Source: Rugalucina vietnamica (Eukaryota; Mollusca; Bivalvia; Lucinida; Lucinidae). From it: 64,000 nucleotides of DNA. The translations under genes were made by a program, and so were the position numbers. Positions 11,723 to 24,400 of this stretch are shown here, one piece after another (positions within the stretch are counted from its first letter, which is position 1; the number at the start of each line of letters is the position of its first letter). The notes beneath the pieces were generated by a model. That model was not told where the DNA came from, ran no database searches, and saw only the letters and a program-made list of their open reading frames with translations. The stretch is from the NCBI GenBank assembly GCA_964017185.1, contig OZ024870.1, forward strand, positions 26,683,621 through 26,747,620, read 5' to 3'.

Positions 11723-14427
11723 ATGTCTTTCACAATGAATCTGCCACCGTCGGTGGTGGCGAAGCAGGCTCGGAGTGAAGAGGACAGTGATGAGCCAAAG
11801 AAGACGTCGAGGGAAGACTACCGTAAGATGAAGGAGCTGGAGGAGATGAGGAAAGCTGGCACTGCTCCGGCCATGCAGGACGAGGAGGGAAAGTATGTAC
11901 AGCATTATCACTCTAGGCAATGAGCTTAGGGAGAGACTGTTTGATTTTTGCAGAGACTGGGGGATGTTTTGCAAAAATATCTGCCCCTGAAAAAATAGCT
12001 CACCTCTACCCCCGATGATAAATCATTTTTAAATGCTTCCTGATTAAAATTTAGAAGTTGCTTAACTGAAATTTGCATGATATGAAACCTAACCTGATGC
12101 ATAACTTTCAATATGTGAGTTGGATTAAGATCATGCTCCATTGAGTTAAGCATAAAATATTTCTAATTCCAGTAATTTGTGTCAGCAAACAAAGGCATAA
12201 AGAAGTAGTATCTTTGTTTGATTCCTAATGATTTTCACTGACATTTTATAGGGACATAAACCCTCATATTCCACAATATATCATGCAAGTGCCATGGTAC
12301 TATGGTGAGGCCGCCGCCACTCTCAAGCATCAGAGACCACAGCCAGACAAACAGAAACAATACTCAGACAGGAACCAGTGGTTTAAAAAGGGAGTCAAGG
12401 AGGTAATCCCAGCAGGCACATGACGTCAGAATGACGTCATATCGACGTCGATGCGTCGATGTCGATATGATGTCATTCTGACGTCATAATCCGAGCGGGC
12501 ACATGACGTCAGAATGACGTCATATCGACGTTGATGCGACGTCATGACGTCGCATCGACGTTGATATGATGTCATTCTGACGCCATGTGCCCGCTGGGAT
12601 GGTTGTTCCTTTGTTCTTTTGTCATAATAAATGGACTTTGCATCTAAATTTTGCTTTAACATCTCTCAACTGCTTAATATCTTGGCTAACTTTTATCAAT
12701 TATTTTCATAAATTGGACAATTTAAGAAGAAGAGGATGTGTATGATCCGTGTAGCGAAAACAAAGGTGCTGATCAGCTTCGCGGTTACCGCGAAGCTGAT
12801 CAGCGTCTTTATTTTCGCATATGCAGCTTGTTGGTTTTCTCATGAGGTGGCTCTTTTTTTTTTCCACAGTCAAAACCCTTGGTGGTCTTGCTATACAATC
12901 TTATGGCAGTGTTCTAACTTACTGTATTGTTGCAATGTACTATAAGGCTTGCTTGCATTATGAATATTGAAGTTTGTCAATAGCTTGATTCTCAGATTTC
13001 ATTTGTAATTGTTTATTCCAGGGACCTGTGGCAACAAAATATCGTAAAGGAGCATGTGAGAACTGTGGTGCTATGACTCATAAGAAGAAAGATTGTCTTG
13101 AGGTATTTTGTCATTTATCATGTTTAATTGTTTATACAACATATACAACATAGTGTAAAACATTGAGCAAGAGGGGTTGATTTTTACTGCACATTCCTAC
13201 TATCATTCATAGTACATGTAACTTCAAACAGTTCAACCTCATTACAAAGCGCATCATTATAATGTGGTTTTCAGTCTTAACACGGCCATGTCATGGCTCC
13301 CAAATCTATGTCTGTTGTAAGTAATCTCATTATAACATTGTTTCACTTATAACACAGTCTGTTTCTGTGTACCCCAAAGTGTGATAATGAGGTTGGCTTC
13401 TTGTATTTGAGACACAATGCGCGAAAACTGTTGTTTTTTTTTTTATTTCCGACTAGGTCCGACCCAACCCGCCTATACACTACAGAAGAAAGCTAGAATC
13501 TTGATATTTTTTTGTATATGTTAAGTCATCTTGAGTGGAACTGTGTTGGACCAAACGAAGCGAATGATTTAAACAATGTTTAACATTTTAGCTCTACTGC
13601 TATCATATAAATCAATGCTTTACTGTTAAGGCCCTGTCACACACTCACGAGTTTGAGCTACGAGTTAGGCTTCGCCCACTTTTTTGGTGAACTCGTAGCA
13701 TCTCGTAGAGAACTCGGCATATGTCTTCGGTTGTCGTACACAACTCTCTCAACTCGCCATAACTCGTAGCTTGTCGTGGAAAGGCTACGAGAATTTTAAA
13801 CGGTTTAAAATTCTCGTAGCAACTCGCCGTCTAAAAGTGGGTGGAGCATAACTCGTACTGATCTCGTAGCATATCGTACAGAATTCGTACAGAACTCGTA
13901 CTAATGTCGTGAGTTGTCGCGCGTTCTCGGCGTCATCTCAAACTCGGCGAGTTACCTACGAGTTGCTACGAGTTCCTACGATATACCACGACATTGACGG
14001 CGAGTTATCGCGAGTTGCTACGACATTCCTACGAGATCAGTACGAGTATCCACGACATCCGTACGACATACCACGAGTTGTCTACGAGTTTGCACGAGTT
14101 GTGAAAACATAGCTGTACTTGGCTTTCTTTTTCTACTGCCACTTTCATTGTAGACAGCAACAAGCAACATCTTAAAACATTAGTGTATAGTTACTTCTAG
14201 AATGCCTCCTAGGAAGAAAAAAAATGAACCGAAGACATCAAAAAAGGAAAATCTGGTGACAGTGATAGAGATACACCACCCCGGCTGTTGGCACCACGTC
14301 CTCCTCCAACTACAAAAAAACACTTGCAGTTTTTGTAGCGATGGTTGAAGCCCAGGGGGGGGGGTACTCTGAAATTTTCTGTATACATAGGCGAGGCTGA
14401 CTTTTTGGGGGTCAAAATTTTGAATTT

Positions 14428-14459
<32 letters not shown>

Positions 14460-17400
14460 GGTTTTCAGAAAAACTAGTTACTTTTTTGGGTAGTGAGCTT
14501 TTTATGGATATTTTTTGTGGGTCATGCCTTTTCTAAATTATGTTTTTGGGGTCATCTATAATTCTAAGTACATTGTAACTTTTTGGGTTTTGCACATTTC
14601 TTCGGAAATCTCTTTATTTCTATAACGATAAGAATTTTAGAGTGAAGCAATAGTGTTGTTTAAGAGGGGGGTTGTAGGCATCTGGCAGAGGAAGAGGGGT
14701 CACTTTGCCTCAAGTTGCCCACATGCCCAGTTAGTGGAACAACCGGGATGGTCAGGACTATATCTCTGCGCCCCATAGAAATCAGAAGAGTGTTTCGGGG
14801 ATGGGGGTAAACATTATGGTTTCAGACCATCTTAAATGGGCATCGCCCAGTTTTATATTTTCATATATCTTTTCTGTGCACTGGTGCAGAGTATTTTTAA
14901 TTCATGTTTTGTACACAGAAATGTTATGTCTATTCAATTTTCGTGTCCGAATATGTCTTTCCTCCAGCACACAATAGCCGGATAATTGGTCTGAAACCAT
15001 AATGTTTACCCCCATCCCTGAAACATGCTTTTGATTTCTATGGGGCGCAGAGATATAGTTCTGACCATCCGGGTTGTTCCACTATATGGGCATGTGGACA
15101 ACATGAGGCAAAGTAACCCCTCCTCCTCTGCCAGATGCCTACAAACCCCCTCTTAAACTTGGTTTTTCCTAGTTCCTACATATACTAACTGTATTGTGAC
15201 GTGTTCTGTTGGTTGGTTGATTTGGGATTTAACGTCCCACCAACAGCTTAGATCATATGGATGTGATAAAATTTCATCAATAGGCATAAAAAAGATGAAT
15301 AATTTTTTGGGGTAAGCTAAAAGTTCAAGTATTTTTTGGGGTATGCCTGATAGGACTGGTATTTTTTTTGGGTGGTCAGTAAATCTCAGTAATTTTTTGG
15401 GTTTGGGGGTAGAAGCTGGGGCCTTGCCTATGTATCCACAAAAAAATTACAGTACCCCACCCCAGGGGGTCGAAGTGACATCTTTCTCTCTCGAGAACAA
15501 ATGATATAATGACTCATGTGTCAGTGGTGGGTCACCTTTTGTCCCAAACATCATAAAAAGTCGTACTGAAGTCTTGCCTTGTCGTGGATACTCGAGTGAA
15601 ACTCGTACGTTGTCGTACTATTCTCGTGCAAATGTCGGGGTATATCGTAGTAAACTCGGGGTGACTCGTGAGTACTCGTGTAGAACTCGTACCAACACGT
15701 AGCAACTCGTAGAAATGTCGTACGCTTCAAGTACTCATGTCGCGGGTACTCTTACAGATGTCGTAGCAACTCGTGAAGACTCGCAGAAATCTAGTTAAAT
15801 TTCAAAATTTATCTCGTAGAGATGTCGTGCAGAACTTGTAGGTCATTTTTTTCGTAAAACTTTTCTACAAAACTCGTGGCAACTCGCGCGACAAGCGGCG
15901 AGTTTTAACTCGTACTAACTCTTAGCATGTCGTAGCTCAAACTCGGGAGTATGTGACAGGCCCTTTACCTTCTTTTATTACAAAGCGTCCCAGAAAAGTT
16001 GGAGCGAAGTATTCTGGTGACAATTTTGCCCCAGATGAGCACATCCAGACAGACTTAGCGTTTGACTATGAGGGTAAGAGAGATAGATGGAACGGCTACA
16101 ATCCTGAGGAACATCAGAGGGTATATGAGGAATATGAGAAAATTGAAGAGGTATATTGAATATGGTAGCTCTGTTACAATGTGATTACTCTACAGTTCAA
16201 CCTTGTTATAACGTGCCACACTATAGTGCGGTTTTCAATATAACATGGCCATGTCATGGCTCCCAAAATGATGATTCACTTACAACACGGTCTGTTTTCA
16301 TGGACCCCAATGATAGTGTTATAATGAGGTTGACCTGTATTGGGTGATGTTTGAAGGATAATTTATTTTAGCATAAATACTACATGTAGTATGAAAGGGT
16401 TTCAACAGTCATTTTTCAATGGAAACAAAATATCATCATCTTTCAAGAAATTTAGAGCACATTGTGCCGCTTAGTGTGCTGTGCCATAATATCAAAGACA
16501 TAACTCATAAGTATCCATATCATATATTTGGCCATACAAAAGAACATTACAAGAAAAAAACGTTTTGAAGAAACATCAACAAAAACTATTCACAAAAACT
16601 AACTGGTTATATTGTACCTGTTGTAGGCTAAACGTCAACTGAAGGAACAGAAAGTAGAAGATGATCTGTTGGAGGGAGGGGGAAAGGACAGACCAACTGA
16701 AGATAGTAAGGTAGGTCTATAAATGAGCCATGACTTTGGGGTTTCTGACCAGTTCTGACACATAATGGTCTGTACAGTCATAGAAAAGGGCTAGAAGCTT
16801 GAAGGTTTGGATTTAAGTGGAAGAGGAATTGTACTATCCGTGTTGCGAAAACAAAGGCGCTGATCAGCTGTGCAGTTACTGCACAGTTGATCTGCGTCTT
16901 TGTTTTCGCATAGGCAAAAAGCCAATTTTTAGCTCACCTGAGCCGAAGGCTCACAGGTGAGCTTATAGGATAGGCAGGCGTCCGTCGTCCGTCCACAATT
17001 TCAAAGAAGAATATTTCTGAAGCTAGTAGGCCGATCTTGATCAAATTTAATGTGAACCATAATTGGGTTGGGGGATTGATGGCATTAGGTTTTGGAGCAG
17101 ATTGTATCAAAATTGTGGTTTCCATGGCAACAGATAGGTCCCATAGACTTACAATGGGAAAAACTAAAAAAATCTTCTTCTCTGAAACCACTAGGCCCAC
17201 AGCTTTGATATTTGGTATGTAGCAATGGCTAATGGTCCTCTACATAAATTGTGCCATTCATGCCCCTGGGGTCAAATTTGGCCAGGCCCCGGAGGTTGAT
17301 AGTCTCAATAGACTTGCTATGGGAAAAAAATTCAAAAATCTTCTTCTCTGAAACCACAGGGCACACGGCTTTGATATTTTGTACGTGGCAATGGCTAATG

Positions 17401-20400
17401 GTCCTCTACATAAATTATGCCAGCCATGCCCCTGGGGTCAAATTTGGCCACGCCCTGGGGGTAGATAGTCTCCATAGACCTACAATGGGAAAAACTAACA
17501 AAAATCTTCTTCTCTGAAACCAAAAGGCCCAGAGCTTCTATATTTTGTATGTAGCAATGTTTGGTAGTCCCCATTATAAATTGTGCCAGTCATGCCCCTG
17601 GGTCAAATTTGGCCATGCCCCGGGGGTCAGTAGTGTCCATGCATAGACTTTCATTGGTCGATTCTCAATTAATTTAAATCTCATGAGCTTACAATGTGAT
17701 AATCTCTCAGGTGAGCTACAGGACCAATGGTCCTCTAGTCTAATGATGCAGCTCAAATGATGACACAGTTCACTGCTCATCCTCCTTGGGAGGGTAGAAC
17801 AGAAGTTTGTATAAATGATGCATGCCACATGACCAAATTGGCTGCCACGCCCATGTATGATAAACTCTTCAACAATCTTTTTCTTTTGAACTGGTAGGTC
17901 GATTTCGGGGAATTTTGAGAACCAGTTTTGTTTGATTAGAATTTTTGTCGCACATTTTAGGACTTTTCGAATGCATGGACAACAATAACTGGCCTCAAGT
18001 TTAGCTCTAAATCATGTAAATGTACATATATCTTCATGTCAAACCTGTGATTTATAAATTAAATCGCAAAAATTGGAAATTGATATTTTGGACTTGCATT
18101 ATTACATGTGATTATGAGAAAATTAGCTTTTTCCATATGGGGAAAAAAGGATGCAGATCAACTGTGCATAAACTGCACAGCTGACCAGTGCCTTTGGTTT
18201 TGAACCACAGCTTGTGCTGTTCTGTTCAAATCCTGAATTTTCTGTGACAATACAGGTTGGTTTGTGTCGGACCTGGCAAGCAATCCCTAATTTCAGCATT
18301 CTCTTGATGCTTCTCATAAAATGAGATGCGACGGAAGAAAATCGGTCTTCAGGGTTTCCAAACAGGTCTGACACAAACCAGCCTGTGCATCTGCAGAAGA
18401 TATGGCCAGATGCTTTGAATTTCAGATTTAGGAAGATCAGTTGTGCAGTTACTGCACAGCTGATCAGCGTCTTTGTTTTTGCATAGACAAAAACCCGGTT
18501 TCGTCATGACATGGCTCATATGTGATGATGATTTCAGAAGAAAGATGAAGACAGTGATGATGAAGACAAGTACACAGAAGATGTTGATATGCCTGGTCAG
18601 AAGTTTGTCACCAAAGAGAGAATTACAGTCAGAAATCTGAGGATCAGAGAAGACACGGCTAAGGTTGGTATATAGGCTGTTTCTTATTGCAACAGGAAGA
18701 TTTACTCTTACTTCTACAGGTATCAATTTCCATCTTACTTTTGTTTGAGACTGAAATTTAAACTGCTCATAAATATAGAAATAAACAAAGTTGGTAGAAA
18801 ATTCAGGTTTAGATTAGCAAAGCCCATAATTTATCCTGCTAATAAATGTTAAAATGCCAACAATTCATTTTAACATTTGTGAGCAGGATAAATTTTACTC
18901 TCAGCTGAGTTGAGCATGAAAAATGTTCTGTAACCTTGGGGCCTGGATAATTCTGCATAATATGTGGATATTCTACATGGGTTCATCCCTTAAAGGTTAA
19001 CAAGCTTGATTCAAGTTTTACTGTCTTACTGAATTTTATGAACTTTTCTACAGGGAGGAGTTGGCTTTAAAGTCTCATGCAAAATGAAACCACCTTTCCA
19101 ACCTACTGTTGTAAAAAAGGCTGAACCAAAAATAAATGAGCCGCATCATGAGAAATCCAACAATGTGGTTTTCAAACAGGTCCGACACAAACCAAGCTGT
19201 ACAAGCACAGAAGATGGCTAGAGGCTGGAAACTTTGGATTTAGAAAGTAGAGGACTTGTACTATCCGTGTTGCGAAATCAAAGGCACTGATCAGCTTCGC
19301 AGTTACTGCTAAGCTGATCTGCGCCTTTGTTGGTTTTCTCATGATGCAGCTCAAATTATTTCTTGTCAATAGAATTGAAATAAGATTAAAAAATATTGCA
19401 GTCTGAGCATTAAGCTAGACAGAATCAATAACAGTGCCTCAGCTGTGGGAGAAGAGAAAAATATATGTAAAATTAATACTAATAGATAGAATTTAGTCCT
19501 TAAAAGTGAAGATTATCCCTGAGAAATGTTGAAAAATTCCTGGAATTATGTTTTTCCATTTCTGTATAAAGTGCTGTGCTCATATGTGTATACATATTGT
19601 GCGAACTCAATCCAGAAAGGAACCCAGTCATCTAACACTTTAGCCACTTCATCACAAAACCAACAATTTGCATAAGCAAAAACAAAGGTGCAGATCAGCT
19701 GTGCAGTAACTGCACAGCTGATCAGCGCCTTTGTTTTTGCTACACAGATAGTACCATCTTCACTTCATAATCCAAAATTTCCAGCCTCTAGCCATCTTCT
19801 GTGATTGTACAGCTTGGTTTGTGTTGCACCTGGTCGGAAACCACATTGATGGTTTTCTCATGACGGGGCTCAAATTATTTTGTATATTGTAGTACTTGTT
19901 CAACCTAGATGTGAATTCAGCGTACTATGATCCAAAGACGAGATCAATGAGAGACAACCCATACAAGAATACAGGGGCATCAATCTCAGAGTAAGTCACA
20001 AAGCTAAACTATGGTTTCTATGGCAACAGAAAGCTTCCATAGGGTTGTAATGAGCCAACCATGGACAACACAGTTATATCTGCCTTTGACAGTCTGGAAA
20101 AATCCCCATAGACTTTTTTTGGTAAAATTTGTATACACCTCGGTGCATTCGTTAGCTCATTATAGCAGAAAGCTTATCAGGTGAGCCTGAAGAATTGGAA
20201 TTAAGCTAATATCCAGGGCCTACAAATCTCAATGGAATGAGTGAAAGCGATTAAATTGAATCAGACTACCACCACCATCAAGCTTACAAATACATAATTA
20301 AGGATAATTTGAGCCTGTGCATGGGAAAACCAACAATCTGCATAGGCGAAAACAAAGGCGCAGATCAGCTTCGTGGTAACCGCGAAGCTGATCAGCGCCT

Positions 20401-21441
20401 TTGTTTTCGCTACTCGGATAGTACAATCCCTCTTCTGCTTAAATACAAAATTTCCAGCCTCTAAACATCTTCTGTGGTTGTACAGCCCGGTTTGTGTCAG
20501 ACCTGGTGGGAACCCCAAATTGTTGGTTTTCTCACGCACAGGCTCATTTTATTAATTAACTCCATCTCATAAATGAAGTAAGGAACAACGACAGTGAGTA
20601 TTTCACAATGATTAGGCAAGATCGAATGAGATTACACAGTTAGTAGTGGTGTAACGATGCATCGATACATCGATGCATTGCGATAGTAACTGCTTCGATA
20701 GTGATGCATCGATTGTACAATGCACTATCGATGACTATCGCAGATAGTTCGTCCAACTATCGATAGTTTCGATAGTTTATTTTCATTGATGGAACTCTTT
20801 CAACATATTTGTTTTGGGCATGTTTGATTAGCGAAATAGTCACATCCTGAGCGTGCTTGATTACTGCATGCCTGCCTGAACATAGAACAGAATAGAATAA
20901 AAAAAACGTGGGCCACCATGGCCCCCCCGTAACATCAACTGTTATGTTTTTTTTGTTTTTTTTCATATGATTATGAAAACCTATATTGATGAAGGTTTAA
21001 TATCCCATTTGAGAGAGATTTGCGACCAGGCAAGATGCAAACCAGTCTGGTTTATTATTGGTATCAGCCGATATCGTTTTGGTCCGAAAGGACCGGAATG
21101 ACTCGATCTTAGTCCCGGTTTGTAGTGTGACTTGAGTTGTGGCCTAATCGAACACACCATTCTACTTTCACTTTTAACCAACTGCCGAAAATGGCGACAA
21201 TTTTCGAGATTGTTCCAAATAAACACCTTTTAAAGACAGTTTTGTGGAAAACCGATAGTATCGTGATAGTATCGTGATAGTATGCCACGATAGTGATAGT
21301 ATCGTGATAGTGATTTCCACGATAGCGATACTATCGCGATAGTCAAAATTGGCATCGATAGTCAGCCCTAACAGTTAGCATTGTCATGATTGTGACAAAT
21401 CTACAAAATACGATGTTCTAAAAATCTTCATTTTTTTTTTT

Positions 21442-21486
<45 letters not shown>

Positions 21487-24400
21487 ACAAAAAAAAAACT
21501 AGAATGCCTTGACCTGATTCAATTTTGTATATTTTTTTTTCACTATTATTGGCAGTAGCTCTTCTAATAAATTCATCTTTTATAGCCACAAATGCATTTT
21601 AACGGCAAACCAGAGATAGAACAAACCAGGGATAGAATGTCTACAGTTTTGAAATGAATTGTCATGTTAATTTCCCTAGATAAGACTTAATTACCAGCTG
21701 GATAATTGTAAACTAATCTCAGACTTATATTTAATTCCCATGTTTCATTACAGGCAGACAATTTTGTAAAATGCTACTTACTTACTTGATTATCGTTACC
21801 CAATCTCAGAGTTCTGTCTGAGCTGCGCCACAAGAAAAGCGGCTTTTTGCATATGCGGAAAAAAAAGACAAAGATCAGCTATACATTATCTTTTTTTTGG
21901 CTTCATGTGACAATATCACGAGTATCTGAAATTTTAATTCAGCTCAGCTAAAGAATGGTTATCTTGCGTCATAGCTCAGTTTCGGTACTTACTAACAAGA
22001 CTACAATTTTGTGAGATACTCCGGTGCACCATGTGTTTTGGTGGGCTGAAATGAAATGAGCCTTTGCATTAGAAAAACAACAATTTGGTTTTCTGACCAG
22101 ATTTGACACAAACTGGCCTGTACAATCACAGAAGCATGGTAGAAGCTTGAAATTTTGGATTTAAGAAGATGGACTGTACTGGCAGTGCAGCAAAAACAAA
22201 GGGACTGAACTGTGCCTTTGTTTTCGCATGTGCCAGTTTGTTGGTTTTCTCATGTGATGGCTCAAACTTCAGATACAGCACCCATGACTGTACATGCCAG
22301 TCTGTGTCAGAATCTCCTGAAGACCAGTTTTTCTCACATCGCAGCTCATTGCAATCTTCTGTGTTTCAGGACTGGCTATCAGGGGGACAATTTTGTGAGA
22401 TACTCCGGTGATGCACAGAACTTTGCCAAGAAACAAAGTAGGTGCCTTTATTACAGTTTAATAGGCATTGTAAATGCAAGAAAGATGATTGAAACAAAGA
22501 AAAACAATCATACGCGTCATGCAATAAGGAGTGGACCACAGGTATCCTGGGTACTGTGTTGTATAGCAATTTATCATAGGTCAAATATTTTGAAAGTTAG
22601 ATGATGTTTGCAACAAAACAGAAGCTGTGACAACAAATCAAGTTTTGATAATAGGTAGAAGGAATAATCATTTGAGCCACAGTGCAAGAAAACCGGTCTT
22701 TGGGGTTTCCGACCAGGTTCGACACAAACTGGCTTGTACAGTCTCAGAAAAAGGCTAGAAGCTTGAAATTTTTTATTTTAAAAAAGGTGATCCTTGTAGC
22801 GAAAACAAAGGCGCTGATCAGCTTTGCAGTTACTGCACAGCTGATCTGTGCCATTGTTTTCGCATAGGCAAAAATCTTGTTTTCTCATGACGCGGTTCAT
22901 TTTATAGTCTCTATAAAATATACATATACTAGTAGCTGTGAATATTTTTGGCATTGTCATTAACATTATTTGTCTGTCATCTCGTTTTCACGTGAAAATG
23001 TTTTCATCCATGGCTGTACTCTTTTAAGTGAGGAACCATGACAGTCAACCAAATTAATACAATTAATGTATTTCAGTGTTTGCTTGGGAGGCATATGAAC
23101 ATGGCACAGATATCCACCTGCAAGCTGACCCAACTAAGATAGAGTTACTGAGTAAAGCAGTCGAGACAAGGAAAGAAGAGAGCAAAGTCTCGGCTAAAGA
23201 GAATATACTGGAGAAATACGGAGGAGAGGAACATCTACAGGCACCTCCTAAACAGCTCCTTATGGCACAAACAGTAAGTTACTAGGGTAGGGGTGTGGGG
23301 GTGGGGGGCTGAAGAGAATATACTGGAGAAATATGGGGGAGAGGAACATCTACAGGCACCTCCTAAACAGCTCTTTATGGCACAGACAGTAAGTTACTAT
23401 GGTGGGGGAAGGGGTGGCTATATAAAGAGAATATACTGGAGAAATGTGGTGGAGAGGAACATCTACAGGCACCTCCTAAACAGCTCCTCATGGCACAGAC
23501 AGTAAGTTACTAGGGTTGGGCAGGAGGGGGTGGGGGAGGGGTGGCTAAAGAGAATATACTGGAGAAATATGGAGGAGAGGAGCATCTACAGGCACCTCCT
23601 AAACAGCTCCTCATGGCACAGTAAGTTACTAGGGTTGAGCAGGAGGAGGTGGGGTAGGGGTGGCTAAAGAGAATATACTGGAGAAATATGGGGGAGAGGA
23701 ACATCTACAGGCACCTCAACGGCTCCTCATGGCACAGACTGTAAGTTACTAGGGTTTGGACTTTGGGGAGGGGGTGGGGGTGGCTAAAGAGAATATACTG
23801 GAGAAATATTTGGGAGAGGAACATCTACAGGCACCTCCTAAGCGGCTCCTCATGGCACAGACTGTAAGTTACTAGGGTTTGGACTTTGGGGAGGGGGTGG
23901 GGGTGGCTAAAGAGAATATACTGGAGAAATATGGGGAGAGGAACATCTACAGGCACCTCCTAAACAGCTCCTTATGGCACAAACAGTAAGTTACTAGGGT
24001 TGGGCAGGAGGGGGTGGGGGAAGGGTGGCTAAAGAGAATATACTGGAGAAATATGGGGGAGAGGAGCATCTACAGGCACCTCTGTTAGTTACTAGGGTTT
24101 GGACTTTGGGGAGGGGGTGGGGGTGGCTAAAGAGAATATACTTGAGAAATATGGGGGAGAGGAACATCTGCAGGCACCTCCGAAACAGCTCCTTATGGCA
24201 CAAACAGTAAGTTACTAGGGTTGGGCAGGAGGAGGTGGGGCAGGGATGGCTAAAGAGAATATACTGGAGAAATATGGGGGAGAGGAGCATCTACAGGCAC
24301 CTCCTAAACAGCTCCTGATGGCACAGACAGTAAGTTACAAGGGTGGGGGAGTGGGGGGAGGGCTAAATAGCAGATTGTAGAGCATGTTTAATAATTACAA

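Larger units (their letters stand above)
13629..15965. mobile_element. TIR element built of CTCGTAG-type short repeats, with insertions
   Basis: Ends AGGCCCTGTCACACACTC (13629) and, reversed, AGGGCCTGTCACATACTC (15965) are inverted repeats followed by GAGTTTGAGCTACGA on both sides. The two outer regions (13629-14110 and 15555-15965) are crowded with degenerate ACTCGTAG/TCGTACGA words on both strands. The middle holds later arrivals: a T/G-rich tract, a foldback element (14659-15157) and a SINE tail. There is no transposase. It ends about 20 bases before SLU7 exon 4, so the branch-point region of that exon lies in or at the edge of the element. The frame at 13909-14112 is a reading of the repeat words. 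Confidence 0.7.

Noticed and set aside
12426-12662. 78-codon - strand frame rich in MTSYQRR-like repeats
   Set aside because: It is a translation of the GACGTCA palindromes of a MITE.
19056-19130. Candidate extra SLU7 exon after 'cttttctacag'
   Set aside because: Exon 6 joins exon 7 directly in phase and gives the expected [15 protein letters not shown] order; inserting this piece would break a conserved segment.
23274-24362. CRISPR-like or protein-coding tandem repeat
   Set aside because: Units are head-to-tail copies of an exon end with splice donors and G-rich spacers; each is closed by TAG and has no acceptor.
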